A stretch of DNA of 64,000 bases, taken from the NCBI RefSeq assembly GCF_051857475.1, contig NZ_JBPZGZ010000002.1:1302001-1366000 (forward strand), given 5' to 3'. The translations under genes were made by a program, and so were the position numbers. This document shows positions 59,512 to 64,000 of the stretch, one piece after another (within the stretch, counting starts at the first letter, position 1; the number at the start of each line of letters is the position of its first letter). This DNA is from Pelomonas sp051857475. Lineage in GTDB: Bacteria > Pseudomonadota > Gammaproteobacteria > Burkholderiales > Burkholderiaceae_C. A model generated the notes under the pieces. It was not told the DNA's origin, did not search any database, and was given only the letters and a program-made list of their open reading frames with translations.

Positions 59512-59610
59512 CCCCCAATCCAGTGCCGCCGGGTCGCGGGGGAACAGGCCTACAAATTAGGGGTGTGGCGGCCAAAACGCGCACAATGCGGGCGGTTACA
59601 TCTGCGCCAC

Positions 59611-60258
59611 ATGCCGACCGTCTATCTCCTCCGCCTCAGCGAGCCCACGCTGCAGCGCACCCGCTCGCTGCTGCTGCAAGCCAAGGGCGTGGAACTGGCG
59701 GGCAGCAGCACCGTGCTGGCCGATGCGCTGGCCGAGCTGGCAGCGCTGCAGCCCGACATCGTCGCCAGCGACCTGCGCCTCGTTGACAGCCACGCGATGC
59801 GCGTTGCCCATGAATTGGGCCGTTTGCCGGTGCGACCCCAACTGCTGCTGCTGACGCCGACGGCCGACGATCTGCAGTTGTTCGCTGCCCTGGCCGCCGG
59901 GGCCAATGCCTATCACATCGACGATGGCAGCGGTGCCGGCCTGGTCGAGGCCTTGACGCGTCTGCACGGCCGTCGCGCCATGCTCAGCCCCCAGTTGGCC
60001 CGTCAGGCCATGGCGGCCTTCGGCATCGAGCGCAGCCCCTTGACGATTGCCCGCCAGGCGGCCGCGCCGCTGGACGCCAGTCCCGCCGGTCGCCAGATCG
60101 ACCAGGCCAGCCGTCATCTGCTGACGCTGTTGGCCCAGGGCCTGCTGCTGGCCGAGATCGCGACGCTGTGGAAGCTGCAGATCGCCGAGATCGAAGGCCG
60201 CGTCTGGCGCCTGGTGCGCCTGCTGCACGTGCGCTCGCGCGAGCTGCTGATCGCTTAG
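59611..60258 (+). CDS. degenerate NarL-type response regulator
   Basis: A 215-residue protein with a receiver-like N-terminal half and a LuxR/NarL-type C-terminal half. D54 ('VASDLRLVDS') and T82 ('LLLTPTADD') are present, but the acidic pocket is Leu-Ser-Glu (L9-E11) and the conserved Lys is replaced by Asp104 ('YHIDDG'). The HTH region ('LLTLLAQGLLLAEIATLWKLQIAEIEGRVWRLVRLL') is divergent. Probably a pseudo-receiver that is not phosphorylated by the usual route. Overlaps the convergent GST by 4 bases. Confidence 0.72.
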   Translation: MPTVYLLRLSEPTLQRTRSLLLQAKGVELAGSSTVLADALAELAALQPDIVASDLRLVDSHAMRVAHELGRLPVRPQLLLLTPTADDLQLFAALAAGANAYHIDDGSGAGLVEALTRLHGRRAMLSPQLARQAMAAFGIERSPLTIARQAAAPLDASPAGRQIDQASRHLLTLLAQGLLLAEIATLWKLQIAEIEGRVWRLVRLLHVRSRELLIA

Positions 60259-60887
60259 GCCGGAACCGTGTCCGCGAAGCTCTGGCGCTGCGAGAGCTTG
60301 TCCATGTGACGCGCCAGGTTGGGGTGGGTCTCGCGCCAGTTGATCTCCGGGAAGCGGAACTCCAGCCAGCCCAGGGCGCAGCCCAGCGAGATGTCGGCCA
60401 GCGAGAAATGGTTGCCCGAGCACCAGGCCTTCTCGCCCAGGCCCTGGCTCATCGCGGCCAGCGCGGCGTGGACCTTGGTCATGTTGCGGTCGATCCAGGC
60501 CGGGCTGCGCTGCTCCGGCGTGCGATGCACCCAGGTGCGCTCCAGGCGCACCAGGATGCCGGCGTCCATGATGCCGTCGGCCAGGGCTTCCCAGGTGCGC
60601 ACCTCGCAGCGCTCGCGGCCGCGCTCGGGGATGAGCTTGCCCACGGGCGACAGGGTGTCGACGTACTCGACGATGACGCGCGAGTCGAAGACGGCACCGG
60701 TGATGGAGTCCTGGCCTTCCATGACCAAGCAGGGCACCTTGCCCAGCGGGTTCATCTTCAGGATGGCGTCGCTGCCCCAGACATCTTCAAGCACCAGTTG
60801 GTAATCGAGCTTCTTCTCGGCCATCACGATGCGCACCTTGCGCACATAAGGGCTGGCGAGAGAACCGATCAACTTCATCGCGGTCAT
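60255..60887 (-). CDS. glutathione S-transferase family protein
   Basis: A 210-residue GST: 'MKLIGSLASPYVRKVRIVMAEKKLDY', 'ILKMNPLGKVPCLVMEGQDSITGAVFDSRVIVEYVDTLSP'. Ser-Pro-Tyr motif at the N-terminus holds the glutathione-activating residue. MKLIGS at 60878 is an alternative start. Third GST of the window. Substrate unknown. Confidence 0.88.
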   Translation of the reverse strand: MTAMKLIGSLASPYVRKVRIVMAEKKLDYQLVLEDVWGSDAILKMNPLGKVPCLVMEGQDSITGAVFDSRVIVEYVDTLSPVGKLIPERGRERCEVRTWEALADGIMDAGILVRLERTWVHRTPEQRSPAWIDRNMTKVHAALAAMSQGLGEKAWCSGNHFSLADISLGCALGWLEFRFPEINWRETHPNLARHMDKLSQRQSFADTVPA

Positions 60888-61072
60888 AGGGCAAATACGG
60901 GGATCACAAGTCGAAACGATTCTAGCCAGCGCCCCTGGGCGATCCGCCCGTGAAAAAGGCCTGTCGGCTGGGACCGACAGCCACGCAAGCGGGGGTTGCC
61001 AGCCCGGCTCGCGGTCGCCAGAGTGTCGGCCGGCCCACCGCGCAGACGGTGATTCGTTCCCAGGGAGATTCC

Positions 61073-62254
61073 ATGCCAGAGCCTGATGCCGCCCCCGCCG
61101 CGGCTGCCGAAGCGTCGCCGCCCGTGCCGCGTGTCCTCGAAATCCGCTTCACGGGATCAGGCAGCGAGTACTTCCGCATCTGGTCGGTCAATCTGCTGCT
61201 CATCCTCGTCACGCTGGGGCTCTACCTGCCCTTTGCCAAGGCCAGGCGCATCCGCTACTTCTATGCCAACACCCTGGTCGACGGCCAGGCGCTGAGCTTT
61301 CACGGCGACCCCTGGAAGATGTTCCGCGGCTTCCTGCTGCTGGTGCTGCTGATGGCGGTCTACAGCGCCGCGGGCCATCTCTCCGGCACCGCGGCCTTCG
61401 TCGCCTTCCTGATCCTGTGCGCCGTCTGGCCGGCCCTGTGGCGGGCCTCGCTGCAGTTCCGCCTCGGCAACACCAGCTGGCGCGGCCTGCGCATGCGCTT
61501 CGACGGCTCGCTGCGGGACGCCTATCTGGCCTGTGCACCCAGTTACCTGCCGGCCATCTGCCTGGTGGGCGGCGCCACATCGCTGGACCCGGAGGCCCTC
61601 AAGGCGGCCGAGGGCTTCACGCCCGGCATGGCCATCTACTCGATCGGCGCGATGTGCATGACGTTGTTTGCCCCTTGGTCGCTGACGCTGTTCAAGCGCT
61701 ACCAGCACAACGGTTATCGCATTGCCGGACAGCACAGCCGCATCAAGCTGTCGGTGGCCAAGCTGTATCTGCTGTCGCTGAAGACCATGGGCGTGGGCTT
61801 CCTGCCTCTGCTGCTGGGCGGCGTGGTGGTCGTGTGCATCGGCGCCGCGGGCGTGCTGGGAGGGGGCCAGAAGACCCTGCTGGCCGGCGTGCTGGTGGGC
61901 GTGGGCATCGGCCTGATGTATCTGCTGATGTTCGTCGTCGTGCTGCCCTATGGCGCGGCGCGCATGCAGAACCTGGCCTGGAACGGCACGCGCAGCGAGG
62001 CCCTGGCGTTCAGGAGCCGGCTGAAGTTCCGCGCGCTGTTCGGCCTGACGCTGAAGAACTGGCTGCTGACGGCGCTGACGCTGAGCCTGTACCGCCCCTT
62101 TGCCGCCGTGTCCACCGCGCGCCTGCGGCTGGAGGCCGTCAGCATCGGCTGCGACGAAGACCCGGCCGACTGGGTCGCCTCTGCCCATGCCGGGCATGCG
62201 GATGCGACCGGCGACATCGCCGGCGACTTCTTCGGTATCGACATGGGCCTGTGA
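61073..62254 (+). CDS. yjgN: YjgN/DUF898 family membrane protein
   Basis: A 393-residue inner-membrane protein with about six to seven helices. DUF898/YjgN pattern: 'LEIRFTGSGSEYFRIWSVNLLLILVTLGLYLPFAKARRIRYFY', 'LSFHGDPWKMFRGFL', 'RGLRMRFDGSLRDAYL' and C-terminal 'LSLYRPFAAVSTARLRLE'. GGGAG precedes the ATG at 61073. Function unknown. M48 gene follows with a TGATG one-base overlap. Confidence 0.85.
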   Translation: MPEPDAAPAAAAEASPPVPRVLEIRFTGSGSEYFRIWSVNLLLILVTLGLYLPFAKARRIRYFYANTLVDGQALSFHGDPWKMFRGFLLLVLLMAVYSAAGHLSGTAAFVAFLILCAVWPALWRASLQFRLGNTSWRGLRMRFDGSLRDAYLACAPSYLPAICLVGGATSLDPEALKAAEGFTPGMAIYSIGAMCMTLFAPWSLTLFKRYQHNGYRIAGQHSRIKLSVAKLYLLSLKTMGVGFLPLLLGGVVVVCIGAAGVLGGGQKTLLAGVLVGVGIGLMYLLMFVVVLPYGAARMQNLAWNGTRSEALAFRSRLKFRALFGLTLKNWLLTALTLSLYRPFAAVSTARLRLEAVSIGCDEDPADWVASAHAGHADATGDIAGDFFGIDMGL

Positions 62255-63276
62255 TGGACGTCGGCCCGCGTCTCACCGCCGACTGGTTCGACGGCCGCAG
62301 CGCCCGCGCGCGGCCGGTGGAGGTCTGGCTGGAGGGCGCAACCCTGCACTACGGCGAGCACAGTGTGGCGGTGTCCGCCCTGACCTGGCCCGAGCGCCAG
62401 CGCCATGGCCAGCGCCAGATCCTGCTGCCCGCCGGCGGGCTGCTGAGCTTTGCCGATGCGCCGGCCTTCGACGTCTGGGCCAAAGCCTCGGGCCGTGGCG
62501 ACAGCGTCGTCGTGCAATGGCAGCAGAGCTGGCGCCTGGCCCTGATGTCCGTGGTGCTGCTCGTTGCCGGCCTGACCGCGGCCTATCGCTGGGGCCTGCC
62601 CTGGGCCGTGGACAAGGCCGTCGATGCCACGCCGCTGTCGGCCGAGCGGGCCTTCGGCGAGCAGGTGTTGAGCAGGCTGGACGGCGACTGGCTCAAGCAC
62701 AGCAAGCTCGATGCCGAACAGCAGCAGGGCTGGCGGCAGCGCTGGGCCGATGCGTTGACGCGCGCCCGTGCCGAAGTGCCCGTGCCGCAGCGCTTCGAGA
62801 TCCACTTCCGCGCTGGCGGCAAGGCCCTGGGCCCGAACGCCTTTGCGCTGCCGGGCGGCGACATCGTCATCACGGACGAACTGCTGGAGCTGCTGGCCGA
62901 CGAGCCCGACGCCGTCATGACGGTGCTGGCCCACGAGATCGGCCATGTGCAGCATCGCCACGGCCTGCGGCTGATGCTGCGGGCCGGCGCGGTCAGCATC
63001 GTCGCCTCGGTCATCATCGGTGACTTCTCGGCGCTGCTGGCCTCGGCCCCGGCGGTGCTGGCGGGCAACGCCTATTCGCGTGATAACGAGCGTGAGGCCG
63101 ACCAGTACGGACGCAGCCTGGCGCGTGCCGGCGGCGCCGACACCTCGCGCATGGCGGTGTTCTTCGAACGTCTGGCCGAGAAGCACAAGGCGACGGTGGA
63201 GAACAGCCCTCTGGCCATCGCGATCTCCACCCATCCGGCTGACGAAGAGCGGGTTCGCTTCTTCAGCGAGCGCTGA
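62254..63276 (+). CDS. M48 family membrane metalloprotease
   Basis: A 340-residue protein: N-terminal beta domain, one TM (about residues 95-113) and M48 catalytic domain with HEIGH (H227, E228, H231) and 'NEREADQYG' providing the third ligand. Similar to BepA/LoiP/HtpX-type proteases that act in the envelope. Paired with YjgN by 1-base overlap, suggesting a joint membrane quality-control role (inference). Confidence 0.87.
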   Translation: MDVGPRLTADWFDGRSARARPVEVWLEGATLHYGEHSVAVSALTWPERQRHGQRQILLPAGGLLSFADAPAFDVWAKASGRGDSVVVQWQQSWRLALMSVVLLVAGLTAAYRWGLPWAVDKAVDATPLSAERAFGEQVLSRLDGDWLKHSKLDAEQQQGWRQRWADALTRARAEVPVPQRFEIHFRAGGKALGPNAFALPGGDIVITDELLELLADEPDAVMTVLAHEIGHVQHRHGLRLMLRAGAVSIVASVIIGDFSALLASAPAVLAGNAYSRDNEREADQYGRSLARAGGADTSRMAVFFERLAEKHKATVENSPLAIAISTHPADEERVRFFSER

Positions 63277-63354
63277 AGGGGAGGGGCTGCGAGGCCCCGG
63301 GGCGCCGCAGACCCTCCCTAGAATTGCGGGTTTTCCACGATCCGCCGGCCCGCC

Positions 63355-64000
63355 ATGACCACAACCGACTTCAACCCGATCAGCGCCCTCTCGCCGCTGG
63401 ACGGCCGCTACGCCGCCAAGGTGGCTGCCCTGCGCCCGCTGCTGTCCGAGTACGGCCTGATGCACCGCCGCGTGCAGGTCGAGGTCGAGTGGTTCATCGC
63501 ACTGAGCGACGCGGGCTTCAAGGAATTCAAGCCGCTGTCGGCCGCCGCCCGTTCGCGCCTGCGCCGCCTGGTGAAGAAGTTCAGCGAGGCCGACGCCGAA
63601 GAGATCAAGGCCATCGAGCGGACGACCAACCACGACGTCAAGGCCGTCGAGTACTGGATCAAGCGCAGCTTCGAAGGCCAGCCCGAACTGCTCGCCGCGA
63701 GCGAGTTCGTGCACTTCGCCTGCACCAGCGAGGACATCAACAACACCAGCCACGCGCTGATGCTGAAGGCGGCGCGCGACGAGGTCATGCTGCCGGCCCT
63801 GGACGGCATCGTCGAGACCCTGCGCAAGATGGCCCACCAGTTCGCCGCCGTGCCCATGCTGAGCCGCACCCATGGCCAGACGGCCAGCCCGACGACGGTG
63901 GGCAAGGAGATCGCCAACGTCGTGGCCCGCCTCGTGGCAGCCCGCGCGCGCATCGCCGCGGTCAAGCCGCTGGCCAAGATGAATGGCGCCGTCGGCAACT
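63355..64000 (+). CDS. purB: adenylosuccinate lyase (5' part)
   Basis: The first 215 codons of PurB, which splits SAICAR and adenylosuccinate in purine synthesis. 'LSPLDGRYAAKVAALRPLLSEYGL', 'TTNHDVKAVEYWIKRSF', 'EFVHFACTSEDINNTSHALML' and 'SRTHGQTASPTTVGKEIANV' are standard. Frame continues at the window end; the catalytic Ser loop lies outside. Preceded by 78 bases after the M48 stop. Confidence 0.95.
   Translation, partial: MTTTDFNPISALSPLDGRYAAKVAALRPLLSEYGLMHRRVQVEVEWFIALSDAGFKEFKPLSAAARSRLRRLVKKFSEADAEEIKAIERTTNHDVKAVEYWIKRSFEGQPELLAASEFVHFACTSEDINNTSHALMLKAARDEVMLPALDGIVETLRKMAHQFAAVPMLSRTHGQTASPTTVGKEIANVVARLVAARARIAAVKPLAKMNGAVGN

Overview
The window is a 64 kb, GC-rich (high 60s %) stretch of a Gram-negative chromosome. 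Protein content points to the Burkholderiales, probably a Rubrivivax/Leptothrix/Roseateles-type betaproteobacterium: the four-gene DUF3348-DUF802-OmpA-DUF2894 cluster, an IF-1 of 86 residues near a cold shock gene, PEP-CTERM-like exported proteins, a PBP5-type carboxypeptidase and many short operons with 1-8 base stop/start overlaps. Genus is an inference. No rRNA, tRNA, CRISPR array, phage or complete insertion sequence was seen; coding density is very high.

Layout. 1-7.3 kb: creatininase-family hydrolase, a large repeat-domain lipoprotein, a D-Ala-D-Ala carboxypeptidase, a glutathione transferase and an M61 peptidase with PDZ domain. 7.3-11.8 kb: a minus-strand operon encoding a MotA/TolQ-like channel subunit with a very long coiled-coil tail, a MotB/OmpA-like partner and two flanking DUF proteins; this looks like an ion-driven envelope motor and is the most interesting system here. 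11.8-18 kb: DmeF-like metal exporter, threonine-aldolase-type PLP enzyme, esterase lipoprotein, IF-1, CspA, a MerR regulator with a SoxR-box-like operator, and a TrhA/hemolysin III protein. 18.1-21.2 kb: two flavin split-barrel proteins (one fused to GAF and a winged helix), a heme-copper-oxidase-like mini protein and a hemerythrin. 21.3-25 kb: an HNH nuclease and a periplasmic binding protein / CHASE3 histidine kinase / receiver operon. 25-27.7 kb: a methyltransferase whose 5' end is partly duplicated, next to a lower-GC zinc-ribbon gene bounded by inverted copies of one motif.

27.8-34.9 kb: a PqqU (YncD)-like TonB receptor, a DJ-1/PfpI protein, an AcoR-like sigma-54 activator and, divergently, an ExaC/AcoD-type aldehyde dehydrogenase plus DUF779 behind a recognisable -24/-12 promoter. 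34.9-39.5 kb: two tandem PEP-CTERM-like exported proteins with a shared 39-bp leader motif, a flavin reductase, a solute-binding protein and a CotH-kinase lipoprotein with an Ala-Pro tract. 39.5-44 kb: GHL10 hydrolase, NagX-like acetyltransferase, MFS/AmpG-like importer and MurQ, a likely cell-wall sugar salvage operon. 44-48.2 kb: a bufferin operon (BufA2-type precursor, BufB MNIO enzyme, BufC partner) followed by a peroxiredoxin and an amidase. 48.2-52 kb: an unrecognised envelope operon ending in a trypsin-like protease, a lipoprotein and a monooxygenase. 52-54.6 kb: two paralogous small proteins bracketing a Rossmann-like protein. 54.6-64 kb: GST, NTF2-like protein, SppA, FMN glutamate-synthase-like protein, a degenerate NarL-type regulator, another GST, DUF898 and M48 membrane proteins, and the 5' part of purB, cut by the window end.
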